Positions 27,406-36,731 of a stretch of DNA of 64,000 nucleotides are shown here, piece by piece. The notes beneath the pieces are model-generated. The model was not told the origin of the DNA, ran no database searches, and saw only the letters and a list, made by a program, of their open reading frames with translations. Position 1 is the stretch's first letter. Each line of letters starts with the position of its first letter. Source of the DNA: Solimonas marina (GTDB taxonomy: Bacteria > Pseudomonadota > Gammaproteobacteria > Nevskiales > Nevskiaceae); assembly GCF_012241385.1 (NCBI RefSeq), contig NZ_JAAVXB010000002.1, forward strand, positions 558,001 to 622,000. Reading direction: 5' to 3'. The position numbers and the translations under genes were made by a program.

Positions 27406-29538
27406 ATGAAACGTGTTTCAGTGGATATCGGCGGCACTTTCACCGACTGCTTCGTCGCCTGGGATCAACGCTATATCGAGAGCAAGGCGCTGACCACCCA
27501 TCACAACCTGGCATTGGGCTTCAATGAAGCCTTGCAGTCGGCCTGTCGCGAACTGGAGATCAGTGAGCGCGAGTTGCTGTCGCAGGTCGACTCGGTGCGT
27601 TATGCGACGACGCTCGGGACCAATGCGCTGATCCAGCGCAAGGGACCGCGTCTGGGCTTGTTGACGACCGCAGGCTTCCGCGCATCGGTGCCGCTGTCGC
27701 GCGCCAAGGGCTACGGCACCGGTTTGGACCACAAGCGGCAGATGGATGTGCCGAACGCGCAGCGGCCGGAACCGCTGGTGCCGATTCCGATGATTCTCGA
27801 AGTCCGCGAGCGCATCGACTTCGATGGCCAGATCGTCATGCCGCTCGATGAAGAAGATCTGCGGCTCAAGCTGCGGCAGCTCGTCGACAAGGGTGCCGAG
27901 ACGCTGGTCGTCGTGCTCGCCAACAGCGTCGTCAACCCTGCACACGAACAAAGGATCCGGGAGATTTTTCTCGAGGAATATCCGGCCCATCTGCTGGGTG
28001 CGATTCCGATGTTGCTGTCTCATCAGGTCGCGGGCCGCAAGGGTGAGTACGTGCGCGCCATGTCGACGATCATGGACGGCTACCTCCATCAGGTGATGTA
28101 TCACGGCCTCGGCACGCTGGAGCTGAACCTGCGCAACGCCGGCTACGAAAAGCCGATGCAGGTCAATCACAACAGCGGCGGCATGGCGCAGCTGAACTCC
28201 ACCGATGCGCTGCAGACCATGCACTCCGGACCGGTGTCCGGCATTGCAGCAAGCGAACACCTGGCACTGCAGACTTCGCTCGGCAACATCGTCGCCACCG
28301 ATATGGGCGGAACCAGCTTCGACATCGGTATCGTCGTCGAGGGTGGCGTCAAACACTACGACTTCAATCCGGTGATCGAGCGCTGGATGGTCAGTGTGCC
28401 GATGGTGCACCTGGTCACGCTCGGTGCCGGCGGCGGTTCGATCTGCAGCTACGATCGCATGTTCAGCACGGTTCGCGTCGGGCCGGACAGTGCCGGCTCC
28501 GATCCGGGGCCGGCGTGCTACGACCGCGGCGGGCTGGCGCCGACGGTGACCGACGCGGACCTGCTGCTCGGCTATCTCGATCCCGGCAACTACGCCGGCG
28601 GTCACATTCAACTCAACGTTCGGCGCGCGCGCCAGGCGTATGAGGATCTCGCCGACGCACTGGACATGTCGGAGGTCGAGGTGGCCAAACTGGTCCGGCA
28701 GACCGTCGACGCGAACATGGCCAACGGCATCGCCACCGAGTTGCGCACCCGCGGGTACGAGCCCAGCGCATTCACCATCCTTGCCTACGGCGGCAATGGT
28801 CCGCTACACGCCTGCGGCATTGCCAGGGCGCTGGGCGTGTCGCGCATTCTGGCGCCGCCGTTCGCATCGGTGTTCTCCGCGGTCGGCGGCGGCAACATGA
28901 GTCAGCTGCATATTCACGAGATGAACAGCTGGACCGTGTTGTTCGACGCCAATCAGCAGCGTTTCTTCGAGGACTACGCGCGCTTCAATGCCAGCGTCGA
29001 GGCGCTCGAGCAGCGCGGTCGCGACGATCTGCTGCGTCAGGGCTTCAGCGATACGGACATACGCTACCGGCTCGAACTCGACATGCGCTACGGAAACCAG
29101 CGCGTGCAGACCGCGGTGGTGACGGACTTGCATCGCATTCACTCGTCACAGGACGTTTTGCGCCTCATCGAGCAATTCCACACGCGCTACGGCGAGCGCT
29201 TCGGCAAGGGGAGTCAGGCGCCGGAGGCTGGCGTCCGCGTCAATACCATTCGCGTCTGCGCTTATGTCGAACATGCCGGCGTCGCATTCGGCGACATCCT
29301 GCCGGCAGCGGTGACCTTGGCCCCGCCCGATCCGGTCGGGAAGCGGACCTGCCATTTCGTGGGTTATGCGCAAGGCCTGGAAACGGCGGTTTACGACGAC
29401 GCCGCGCTGGCGGTTGGTACCAGCATCGACGGTCCGGCCATTGTCGTGACCCGGGCCACGACTTATCTGGTCGAGCCGGGTTGGCGTCTGCAGGCCGCCG
29501 CACAAAACGCCGTCTGGTTCATGCGGCGCGACAACTGA
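27406..29538 (+). CDS. Hydantoinase A/oxoprolinase family carboxylase subunit (module 1)
   Basis: 710-residue protein of the HyuA/AcxA family, the ATP-using subunit that phosphorylates bicarbonate or the enol form of the ketone in acetone-type carboxylases. It has an actin-like ATPase fold with phosphate loops VDIGGTFTDCF at the N-terminus and TDMGGTSFDIGI near residue 303, plus the block AGSDPGPACYDRGG near residue 363. The length is close to the 717 residues of Xanthobacter AcxA. The start ATG at 27406 follows the gamma gene by 10 bp. It is highly similar along its whole length to the protein at 36732. Hydantoinases and oxoprolinases share the family, but the gamma gene beside it points to a carboxylase. 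Confidence 0.88.
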   Translation: MKRVSVDIGGTFTDCFVAWDQRYIESKALTTHHNLALGFNEALQSACRELEISERELLSQVDSVRYATTLGTNALIQRKGPRLGLLTTAGFRASVPLSRAKGYGTGLDHKRQMDVPNAQRPEPLVPIPMILEVRERIDFDGQIVMPLDEEDLRLKLRQLVDKGAETLVVVLANSVVNPAHEQRIREIFLEEYPAHLLGAIPMLLSHQVAGRKGEYVRAMSTIMDGYLHQVMYHGLGTLELNLRNAGYEKPMQVNHNSGGMAQLNSTDALQTMHSGPVSGIAASEHLALQTSLGNIVATDMGGTSFDIGIVVEGGVKHYDFNPVIERWMVSVPMVHLVTLGAGGGSICSYDRMFSTVRVGPDSAGSDPGPACYDRGGLAPTVTDADLLLGYLDPGNYAGGHIQLNVRRARQAYEDLADALDMSEVEVAKLVRQTVDANMANGIATELRTRGYEPSAFTILAYGGNGPLHACGIARALGVSRILAPPFASVFSAVGGGNMSQLHIHEMNSWTVLFDANQQRFFEDYARFNASVEALEQRGRDDLLRQGFSDTDIRYRLELDMRYGNQRVQTAVVTDLHRIHSSQDVLRLIEQFHTRYGERFGKGSQAPEAGVRVNTIRVCAYVEHAGVAFGDILPAAVTLAPPDPVGKRTCHFVGYAQGLETAVYDDAALAVGTSIDGPAIVVTRATTYLVEPGWRLQAAAQNAVWFMRRDN

Positions 29539-29552
29539 ACAGGAGCAACAAC

Positions 29553-31802
29553 ATGAACGACATGCAGACACCGCTCGACGAATCGGGCGTGCTCGACCGC
29601 TTTCTCAGCGAAAACCGCCTGTTTTGTGCGCCGGACCCGGCCATCATGGAGGATCATCGGATCGGCCCCCGTGATGCGCGCGAGCAGGCGTTGCTCGAAG
29701 GGGAGGTCGATCCGCACCGCATCAATCAGGTGCGCGGCCTGATTCTCGCGGCGCTCGACGAAGGCAACACCATGATCGAGCAGATGGGCGCAGCGCCGGG
29801 GGCGAAGTGGGGCGACATGGTGGCGGCCATCTTTACCGCGAGTGGCGATCTTTCGATGATCGCGCCGCATGGCGTGGTCGGCTTCGCCGCCTGCTGCCAT
29901 TACCCGATCAAGTTCATCCGAAAGTATTGGGAACACGACCCGACGGTCGGCGTGCGCGACGGTGACGGCTTCATTCACAACGATGCGCGCTATGGCGGAA
30001 TCCACAATACCGACCAGTCGATGATCTTGCCCCTGTTCTGGAAAGGGCGGCTGATCTGCTGGCTGTCGGCGACCGTGCACGAGGGGGAGAATGGCTCTTG
30101 CGAGCCCGGCGGCATGCCGGCGGCGGCCGAGAGCAAGTACGACGAAGGTTTGAAGATGCCGCCGTTTCGCGTCGTCGAGAACTTCCAGATCCGCCGCGAC
30201 CTGCAGACCTTCCTGCAGAATTCGGTACGCGATCCGAAGCTGCAGTACGAGGACATGAAGGTCAAACTGCACTCGGTTCTGCGCCTTCGCGAACGCGTGC
30301 TGCGCATTCTCGAGGAGCACGGCGAAGAAGCGCTGATCGTGACGCTGCGCAAGAATCTCGAAGATGTCGTCGAGGAGGTCAAGCGGCGCATTCGTGAGCT
30401 GCCGGACGGCACCACTCGCGTCGTCTCGTTTGCCGACTCGACGCTGCGCGAGAACGCCCTGCTCAAGCTCAATATGGCCATTACGGTTCAGGGCGAGCGC
30501 ATGACGATCGACATGCGCGGCTCGGCGCCGGAAATCATCAATCGCTCGATCAACACCAATCTGGCTTCGTTCAAGACGATGCTGTTTACCGGCTACCTGC
30601 AGAACATCTGGCCGGATCTGCCGCAGTGCATGGCGGTGTTCACGCCGCTGGAGTTCGTGTTCGACGAGCGTTCGCTGCTGAACGGTTCGTTCGAGACGCC
30701 GCAGGCGATGAGCCTGATTCCGTTGTTCAAGGCGATGACCATCGCCTGCATCCCGATGGCGAAGTTCAACTACATGCTGCCGCATCGCTACACGGCGATG
30801 GTCGCGCCGCAATACGATCAACCGGCGACGCTGATCTATGGCGGCTTGACCCAGCACGGTGAACAGGTCGGCAACTTTTGTGCGGACATCAACGGCATGG
30901 GGCAGGGCGGGCGCTCCCATCGGGATGGCGAGCATTCGGTTTCGCCGCCCTTCGCGGCGCACTGCGACCTCGGTGAGATCGAGCTGATGGAGGAAGATAT
31001 TCCGATCGTGCGCCTGGGGGCGTTCACGCTGGCCAAGGATCGGGTCGGCTTCGGAAAGCAGCGCAGTGGTCTTGGCTACGAGCAGATCGCGACGTTCCGC
31101 GGCACCGGCCTGTGGGGTTTCATGACCGGCTGCTCGGGCTCGCTGTTTCCGTCTGCGCTGCCGCTGTTCGGCGGCTACGCGTCTCCCGCCTATCCGCTGT
31201 GCAAGATCAAGGGCGTCAATGTCTTCGATCTGATGCGTGAGACACCGGAGGCGTTTCGCTTCGACATCGTCGAACTGATGAACACCCAGCCGTTCCCGGG
31301 TGCCAGCTATTCGACGCACGACATGGGGATGACCTTCGAGCTTGCGGCGCCGGGGGAGCTGTACATGATGTGCCAGGGGGCCGGCGGCGGATATGGCGAT
31401 GTCCTTCAGCGCGATCCGGCGCAGGTCATGCTCGATGTCGCCGAGGATCTGATCTCGGACGTGACGGCGCGCGACATCTACAAGGTGGTCTTCGACGCCG
31501 ACACGCATGTAGTGGACGAAGCCGCCACCGCCGAATGGCGCGCCGCCGAGCGGCGCGAGCGCCTGGCCCGCGGTCGACCTTACGATGAATTCGTCGCCGA
31601 CTGGGTGGCGCCGGAACCGCCCGCGAGCCTGCCATTTTTTGGCAGTTGGTCCGATCCGCAGCAGGTCTACGGGGTCACCATGGGGCAGCGTGTGGCGATG
31701 CCGGCGTCGGGACTCGAGAGTATGTTCATGCTCAATCCCAAGGATGTGCGCATCGCGCAGCTCGAAGCCGAGTTGCTGGCGGCACGGGGTTCGGCTGACT
31801 GA
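29553..31802 (+). CDS. Hydantoinase B/oxoprolinase family carboxylase subunit (module 1)
   Basis: 749-residue HyuB/AcxB-type subunit, expected to hold the metal-containing site where the ketone is carboxylated. The conserved block HNDARYGGIHNTDQS (about residue 143) is rich in His and Asp and is a good candidate for the metal ligands. GENGSCEPGGMPAAAESKYD and CQGAGGGYGDVLQRDPA are further family blocks. The gene follows HyuA by 14 bp with an AGGAG ribosome binding site. It ends module 1 and converges on the CoA-ligase gene at 31865. The paralogue at 38888 (758 residues) is similar throughout. Confidence 0.88.
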   Translation: MNDMQTPLDESGVLDRFLSENRLFCAPDPAIMEDHRIGPRDAREQALLEGEVDPHRINQVRGLILAALDEGNTMIEQMGAAPGAKWGDMVAAIFTASGDLSMIAPHGVVGFAACCHYPIKFIRKYWEHDPTVGVRDGDGFIHNDARYGGIHNTDQSMILPLFWKGRLICWLSATVHEGENGSCEPGGMPAAAESKYDEGLKMPPFRVVENFQIRRDLQTFLQNSVRDPKLQYEDMKVKLHSVLRLRERVLRILEEHGEEALIVTLRKNLEDVVEEVKRRIRELPDGTTRVVSFADSTLRENALLKLNMAITVQGERMTIDMRGSAPEIINRSINTNLASFKTMLFTGYLQNIWPDLPQCMAVFTPLEFVFDERSLLNGSFETPQAMSLIPLFKAMTIACIPMAKFNYMLPHRYTAMVAPQYDQPATLIYGGLTQHGEQVGNFCADINGMGQGGRSHRDGEHSVSPPFAAHCDLGEIELMEEDIPIVRLGAFTLAKDRVGFGKQRSGLGYEQIATFRGTGLWGFMTGCSGSLFPSALPLFGGYASPAYPLCKIKGVNVFDLMRETPEAFRFDIVELMNTQPFPGASYSTHDMGMTFELAAPGELYMMCQGAGGGYGDVLQRDPAQVMLDVAEDLISDVTARDIYKVVFDADTHVVDEAATAEWRAAERRERLARGRPYDEFVADWVAPEPPASLPFFGSWSDPQQVYGVTMGQRVAMPASGLESMFMLNPKDVRIAQLEAELLAARGSAD

Positions 31803-31806
31803 GCGA

Positions 31807-31843
31807 GGCGGCGGCGCCGAGCGTTCGAGCCCGGTGCCGCCGC
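31807..31843. terminator. Stem-loop between convergent carboxylase and ligase genes
   Basis: 12-bp stem with one G-T pair (GCGGCGGCGCCG / CGGTGCCGCCGC) and a 12-nt loop, lying between the stops at 31802 and 31865. There is no T tract on either side; it may work as a two-way transcription barrier. Confidence 0.5.
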
Positions 31844-31864
31844 AGGCTGGTTCTCAGGTCCTGC

Positions 31865-33859
31865 TCAGCTGCTGCGGGTCGGGTCTGTCGCACGTCGCTG
31901 TGCATAGCCGACGTACCAATCGAGCGCTTGTGGGTTGGCCATGGCATCGCGGCTGGCGACCGAGTCGGGTTCGGCGCCGAGCAGAAGTTTGCGAACCGGA
32001 ACCTCCATCTTCTTGCCCGTCAGCGTATACGGTACGGCCGGTGCGGCAACGATCGCGTCCGGTACATGGCGCGGCGAACCTTGCGTGCGCAGCAAGCCGG
32101 CGATATGAGCCTGCAGGGCGCTGTCCAAGGTGACGTCGTCGCGCAACACCACGAACAGAGGCATGAAGAAGCCGCCGCCCGGCAGGTCGAGATTGACGAT
32201 CAGGCTGTCGCGGATCTCGGCGACGGACTCCAGTGTTCGGTAGATTTCGGCCGTGCCGATGCGCACCCCATGGCGGTTCAGCGTCGAATCCGAACGGCCG
32301 AGTATCTGGCAGCCGCCGCGCGCGTTGATGCGCAGGTAGTCGCCGTGTCGCCAGACACCGGGCCAGGTCGTGAAGTACGACTGGCGATAGCGCTCTGCGT
32401 CGTCGTCATTCCAGAAGCGCAGCGGCATCGACGGCATCGGCTGGCGGACGACCAGCTCACCGACCGCGTCGAGGCATGGCTGGCCGGCGTCGTCGTAGGA
32501 CTCGACGTCGACGCCCAGGCAGCGGGCCTGTATCTCGCCGGGATAGACCGGTTGCGTCGGCACACCGCCGACGAATCCCGACGCGACATCGGTGCCGCCG
32601 CTTTGCGAGGTCAGCCACAGATCGGCGTTGATATGCGTGTAGCACCACTGCATGTGCTCCGGCATCACCGGGGCGCCGCCGAGCATCATGCTGCGCAAAC
32701 GCGACAGGTCGTAGTCCTGCGCCGGTGTCAGGCCCATCTTCTGCAGCTGACCGATGTATGAAGGGCTCGCGCCAAAAAAAGTCGTGCCGGTGTCCTGCGC
32801 AAGCTTCCAGAGCACGTCCGGGCGAGGGCTCATCGGGTGGCCGTCGTAGAGGACGACGGCGCTGCCGGTCAGCAAGCCCGCGATCAGCATGTTCCACATG
32901 ACCCAGCCGGTGGTGGTGAAGTAGAACAGCGTCGAGCTCGGCTTGAGGTCGAAATGCAGGTGATGAAACTTCAGGTACTCGATCAGGATGCCGCCGTGTC
33001 CGTGCACGAACGGCTTGGGCAGGCCAGTCGTTCCGGATGAATAGACGACCCATAGCGGGTCATCGAATGCGGTGTCGGCGAACACGAAGTCGGTGCTCCC
33101 GTCGGACGCCGCGAGCCACGCCGGCCACGAAAGCAGCGACGTCACCGGCCAATCCGGCAGCGTGGCGCTCAGGCCCGGGACATGGACGACGTGCTCGATG
33201 CTCGGGACGCGTCGCAGCAGTTCAGCGACGCTGTCGCGGCGGTCGTGCGCTTGCCCCCCGTAATGGTAGCCGTCGCTGGTCAGCAAGACTTTCGGCGTGA
33301 TCTGACTGAAACGGTCGGTGATCGTCGCGGCGCCGAAATCCGGTGAACAGCTCGACCAGATCGCGCCGATGCTGGCGCTGGCGAGAAGGGCGATCGCTGC
33401 TTCCGGGATGTTCGGCAGGCACGAGCAGACGCGATCGCCGGGTTCCACCCCGAGTCGGCGCAGGGCGGTGGCTGCGGCACGCACCTCGGCATGCAGGCGA
33501 TCCCATGACCATGATCGCAGGGGCTGGGTTTCGCTCGCCGCCCACAATGCGGGACGCGAACCGCTTCCTGCCCGCAACAGGTGTTCGGCGAAGTTGACGC
33601 GCGCGCCGCCAAACCAGCGTGCCCCGGGCATCTGCCGGCTTTCGAGCACCTGCCGATACGGAGTCCGGCTCTTGACGCCGAAATATTGCCAGATTGATGC
33701 CCAGAAGGCCTCGGGGTCTTGAACCGACCAGCGATGCAGCGTGCCGTAGTCGTCAAAGCGGTGGCCGTGCGCTTTCAGCCAGGCGAGGTAGTGCGTGAGG
33801 TTGCTGTCACGGCGGCGCTCGGCCGACGGCTGCCACAGGGCGGGGCCGGTGTGCGGCAT
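31865..33859 (-). CDS. Acetoacetyl-CoA synthetase-like beta-ketoacid CoA ligase
   Basis: 664-residue adenylate-forming ligase of the acetoacetate-CoA ligase group. It has the group's N-terminal ACS extension (LHRWSVQDPEAFWASIWQYF, about residues 41-60), the P-loop YSSGTTGLPKPF near 273, TSQSGGTDVASGF, GRSDSTLNRHGVRIGTAEIY, and the C-terminal catalytic lysine in LTGKKMEVPVRK. Acetoacetyl-CoA synthetases are usually about 650 residues. Start ATG 33859 has GGAGGAG upstream. It faces the first carboxylase module, so the natural reading is that it activates the beta-keto acid made by the carboxylase. It diverges from the second operon, with operator site 3 in the gap. Two further homologues lie at 44291 and 48303. 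Confidence 0.88.
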   Translation of the reverse strand: MPHTGPALWQPSAERRRDSNLTHYLAWLKAHGHRFDDYGTLHRWSVQDPEAFWASIWQYFGVKSRTPYRQVLESRQMPGARWFGGARVNFAEHLLRAGSGSRPALWAASETQPLRSWSWDRLHAEVRAAATALRRLGVEPGDRVCSCLPNIPEAAIALLASASIGAIWSSCSPDFGAATITDRFSQITPKVLLTSDGYHYGGQAHDRRDSVAELLRRVPSIEHVVHVPGLSATLPDWPVTSLLSWPAWLAASDGSTDFVFADTAFDDPLWVVYSSGTTGLPKPFVHGHGGILIEYLKFHHLHFDLKPSSTLFYFTTTGWVMWNMLIAGLLTGSAVVLYDGHPMSPRPDVLWKLAQDTGTTFFGASPSYIGQLQKMGLTPAQDYDLSRLRSMMLGGAPVMPEHMQWCYTHINADLWLTSQSGGTDVASGFVGGVPTQPVYPGEIQARCLGVDVESYDDAGQPCLDAVGELVVRQPMPSMPLRFWNDDDAERYRQSYFTTWPGVWRHGDYLRINARGGCQILGRSDSTLNRHGVRIGTAEIYRTLESVAEIRDSLIVNLDLPGGGFFMPLFVVLRDDVTLDSALQAHIAGLLRTQGSPRHVPDAIVAAPAVPYTLTGKKMEVPVRKLLLGAEPDSVASRDAMANPQALDWYVGYAQRRATDPTRSS

Positions 33860-33986
33860 GGGGGCTGCTCCTCCGGTGTGGCGGTCGGTGCCGCCTGTCT
33901 GATGCGGCGATCGTACGGCGCCCCAGCCACGCGCCAACCGCCCGAAGGGATGGAGATGCCCCCGGTTCGGAGGACCAGCGCGAAAA

Positions 33987-34002
33987 CTACCCACTCGGGT
34001 AG
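33987..34002. promoter_or_regulatory. Candidate operator, site 3 (CTACCC-ACTC-GGGTAG)
   Basis: Perfect palindrome with 6-bp arms, in the 237-bp gap between the divergent CoA-ligase gene (start 33859) and the leader ORF of the large operon (start 34097). The preceding CGAAAA is also present before site 1 at 12939. The best-conserved of the three sites. Confidence 0.55.
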
Positions 34003-34096
34003 CGGCCCGGTGCGAGGAGCCCGATAAGGTTTCACATCAGAAAGCGAGGGCCTTGCCTATCGCTTCGATCCGCAACCGCCCGGAGGAGAACCGGCC

Positions 34097-34174
34097 ATGT
34101 TGAGCAGAGCGCCCGTGCCCCGCCGCGGCGTCGTCGATGTTTTCCGCGCATTCAATCTGGAGATTCGTTCATGA
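34097..34174 (+). CDS. Possible 25-residue leader peptide of the large operon
   Basis: Short frame starting MLSRAPVPRRGVVDVFRA and ending LEIRS. A full GGAGGAG ribosome binding site is 8 nt before its ATG, and its stop overlaps the start of the HyuA-like gene (ATGA at 34171-34174), which suggests translational coupling. The layout (operator, about 95-110 bp, strong ribosome binding site, tiny ORF, first large gene) repeats that at 12945-13197, although the two peptides are not similar. No function can be assigned. Confidence 0.45.
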   Translation: MLSRAPVPRRGVVDVFRAFNLEIRS

Positions 34175-36141
34175 GTATCGTCCTCGATGAGGTAACGGAC
34201 GCTGATCGCGCGCGCCGAGCGCCGGCGTCCGGCACCGGCAAGCTGATCAATATCGACAACGGCGGTACGTTGACCGACATCTGCGTGATCGAGGGCGCGC
34301 AGGTCTGGCGCACCAAGACGCTGACCACGCCCTACGATCTGTCGAAGTGCCTGTTCGAGGGCCTGCGCAAGATTTCCCGCGTGATCTACGGCGAGGAAGA
34401 CCTGCTCAAGCTGCTGTTGTCCACGGCGCACATTCGCTACTCGACGACCCAGGGCACCAATGCGCTGGTCGAGCGCAAGGGGCCACGGCTCGGTCTGCTG
34501 CTGTCCGGCCTCGATGCGGCGGCGCTGCAACAGGACGCACAGCAGCGCGACGTGTTCGGCGGGCTGGTCGGCACGCGCGTCGAGACGCTCGATCTGGGCA
34601 CCGACGAGGCGGCGCTGGAAGTCGCGGCGACGCAGGCCATCAATCGCCTCGCGTCGGCCGGTGCCAACCGCATCGTCATCGGCGTCGGCGGTGCGCAGCG
34701 CGATGCCGGCGAGACGCGCCTGAAGAAGATGCTGCTGAAGAAATTTCCGCCGCATCTGCTCGGCGCCATCCCGTTGCTGTATTCGCATGAGGTGGTACAG
34801 GACGACGACGACGTGCGCCGCGTCTGGACCGCCTTGTTCAATGCGTTCCTGCATCCGGCGATGGAGCGCTTCCTGTACAGCGCCGAGCATCGTCTGCGCG
34901 AATACAAGACCAAGAACCCGTTGCTGATCTTCCGTAACGACGGCGACTCGGCACGCGTGTCGCGTACGGCCGCGATCAAGACTTATTCGTCCGGGCCGCG
35001 CGGCGGCGCCGAAGGCGCCAAGGCGCTGGCCGCACACTATGGTTTCGAGCGCCTGCTCGGCATGGATGTCGGCGGCACAACGACCGACGTCAGCCTGGTC
35101 GAAGCCGGTGCCGTGCGCACTGATCGCCGCGGCCGGATCGAGGGCGTGGCGACGTCGCTGGCGCTGTGCAACGTCACCAGCGCCGGTGTCGGCGGCTCGT
35201 CGATCCTGTCGGTCGTCGACGGTCGCATCAAGGTCGGGCCGGAGAGCGTCGGCGGCGCACCGGGTCCGGCGTGTTTCGGACTCGGTGGCACCGAGGCAAC
35301 GATCACCGACGCCTTCCTCGTGCAGGGACTGCTCGACCCGGTCAGCTATTTCGGTGGTGAGCTGAAGATCGACGTGGAGCGCGCCCGTGCCGCCATCGAC
35401 GAACGCATCGCCAAACCACTGAAGCTGTCCGTCGAAGACGCAGCGGCGGCAATGGAACAAGCCTGGGTGCAGAAGGTGGCCGACGCGCTCAAGGCGTTTA
35501 CGACGATCACGCCGGACACCACGCTCGCGGCGTTTGGCGGCGGCGGTCCGTTCCTGGCCACGCGCATCGCCGAGGCCGCCGGCATCAAGCAGGTTCTGAT
35601 TCCGGGGTTGGCCGCGGTGTTCTCGGCGTTCGGCATCGGCTTTTCCGACATCGCCCACGAATACGAAGCCCCACTCACCGCCACTGACGCGGCGACGCTG
35701 AAGGCGACGCGCGAGCAGCTTCTGGAGCGTGCCCGCCGCGGCATGTTCGCCGAAGGCTTCGATCTGGCCGATTGCCGCATCGAAACCTGGCTGCAGGTCG
35801 GCGACGAGCTGCAGCCACTGCTCGGTGATGCGCTGCCATCGCTGCCGCAAGGCGCGAAGCCGTCGCTGCTGCTGAAGGCGACCCGCATCATCGCGCGCGC
35901 GACGCTGGCCGGTCAGTTCGGCAGCGCCGAGCAGGCGGCGATCGCCGACGGTACCCGCCAGGCCCGGATCGATGGCCAGGCACAGGCGCTGCCGCTGTAC
36001 CGGACCGAGCAGCAGTCCGCCGGTGTTCAGGCGCAAGGCCCGTGCGTGCTCGAAGACGCGTTCTTCACCGCCCGCATCGATGCCGGCTGGCGTTTCGAGA
36101 TCAATGCATCCGGCGACATCCTGCTGACGAAGCAGGGCTGA
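34171..36141 (+). CDS. HyuA-like ATPase subunit, second type (module 2)
   Basis: 656-residue hydantoinase A/oxoprolinase family protein, clearly different from the 710-residue HyuA proteins of the island. It keeps both phosphate loops: IDNGGTLTDICVI near residue 28 and MDVGGTTTDVSL near residue 295. It also has GGAPGPACFGLGG in place of GSDPGPACYDRGG. It starts the large operon and is followed directly by a gamma subunit and HyuA and HyuB genes. To my knowledge acetophenone carboxylase likewise uses two different HyuA-type subunits, a 15-kDa gamma subunit and a HyuB-type subunit; this protein would be the extra one. Sequence comparison would be needed to confirm orthology. Confidence 0.8.
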   Translation: MSIVLDEVTDADRARRAPASGTGKLINIDNGGTLTDICVIEGAQVWRTKTLTTPYDLSKCLFEGLRKISRVIYGEEDLLKLLLSTAHIRYSTTQGTNALVERKGPRLGLLLSGLDAAALQQDAQQRDVFGGLVGTRVETLDLGTDEAALEVAATQAINRLASAGANRIVIGVGGAQRDAGETRLKKMLLKKFPPHLLGAIPLLYSHEVVQDDDDVRRVWTALFNAFLHPAMERFLYSAEHRLREYKTKNPLLIFRNDGDSARVSRTAAIKTYSSGPRGGAEGAKALAAHYGFERLLGMDVGGTTTDVSLVEAGAVRTDRRGRIEGVATSLALCNVTSAGVGGSSILSVVDGRIKVGPESVGGAPGPACFGLGGTEATITDAFLVQGLLDPVSYFGGELKIDVERARAAIDERIAKPLKLSVEDAAAAMEQAWVQKVADALKAFTTITPDTTLAAFGGGGPFLATRIAEAAGIKQVLIPGLAAVFSAFGIGFSDIAHEYEAPLTATDAATLKATREQLLERARRGMFAEGFDLADCRIETWLQVGDELQPLLGDALPSLPQGAKPSLLLKATRIIARATLAGQFGSAEQAAIADGTRQARIDGQAQALPLYRTEQQSAGVQAQGPCVLEDAFFTARIDAGWRFEINASGDILLTKQG

Positions 36142-36161
36142 GCCGATCTGGAGCAGACCCC

Positions 36162-36599
36162 ATGAAAGTCCTGGTTACCGAATATCTGCGCATCAATCTC
36201 GATACCGAGAAGTGGGAGTGCCGGCGCTGCGGTCACGAACACGGCAACGCCCGCGAGAACTACAAACACGGCCTGCTGGTTTACGACCGCGATCCGCGCG
36301 AGATCCACAAGCCGTTGCTCGACACCCAGCTCTACGAACGCACGTACTCGCCGGACCCGAAGTGGTGCCGGATTCTCGAGTACTACTGCGCATCGTGCGG
36401 AACCATGGTCGAGGCCGAGTATCTGCCGCCCGGCCATCCGCCACTGCACGACATCGAGTTCGACATCGATGCGCTGAAGCTGCAGTGGAAGGATCGCAAG
36501 GAAGTCACCGAGCCGAGCATCGCCCCCGACCTCGCGCTGGAGAAGGTCAAGCACGGTCGCGCGCTGCACGCCGAAATGCACCACGGACACCAGCACTGA
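36162..36599 (+). CDS. Acetone carboxylase gamma subunit-like protein (module 2)
   Basis: 145-residue paralogue of the protein at 26991, with the same Cys pairs (WECRRC near residue 17, YYCASC near 74) and the same YDRDPREIHKPLLD block. It has a longer C-terminal tail ending in a His-rich stretch (HAEMHHGHQH). A CTGGAG ribosome binding site precedes the ATG, 20 bp after the HyuA-like stop. Its size of about 15-17 kDa fits the small subunit of acetophenone-type carboxylase. The 132-bp gap that follows it (36600-36731) is the longest inside this carboxylase block and holds no gene. Confidence 0.85.
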   Translation: MKVLVTEYLRINLDTEKWECRRCGHEHGNARENYKHGLLVYDRDPREIHKPLLDTQLYERTYSPDPKWCRILEYYCASCGTMVEAEYLPPGHPPLHDIEFDIDALKLQWKDRKEVTEPSIAPDLALEKVKHGRALHAEMHHGHQH

Positions 36600-36731
36600 G
36601 CCGGCCTCACCGGCAAGGCCTTATCGGAATCCGACGCGATCGCATCCCGCGTTTCGCCGAACGTCGAAGCCGGCGTTCAAAAACAACAACAGCGGTGCGC
36701 CGCCCATGGCCGCACGCCAGGAGTGAGAGAA

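Noticed and set aside
26991-31802. Hydantoinase or 5-oxoprolinase operon
   Set aside because: The HyuA/HyuB families are shared, but the dedicated gamma subunit gene and the facing acetoacetyl-CoA-synthetase-like ligase fit a ketone carboxylase better.
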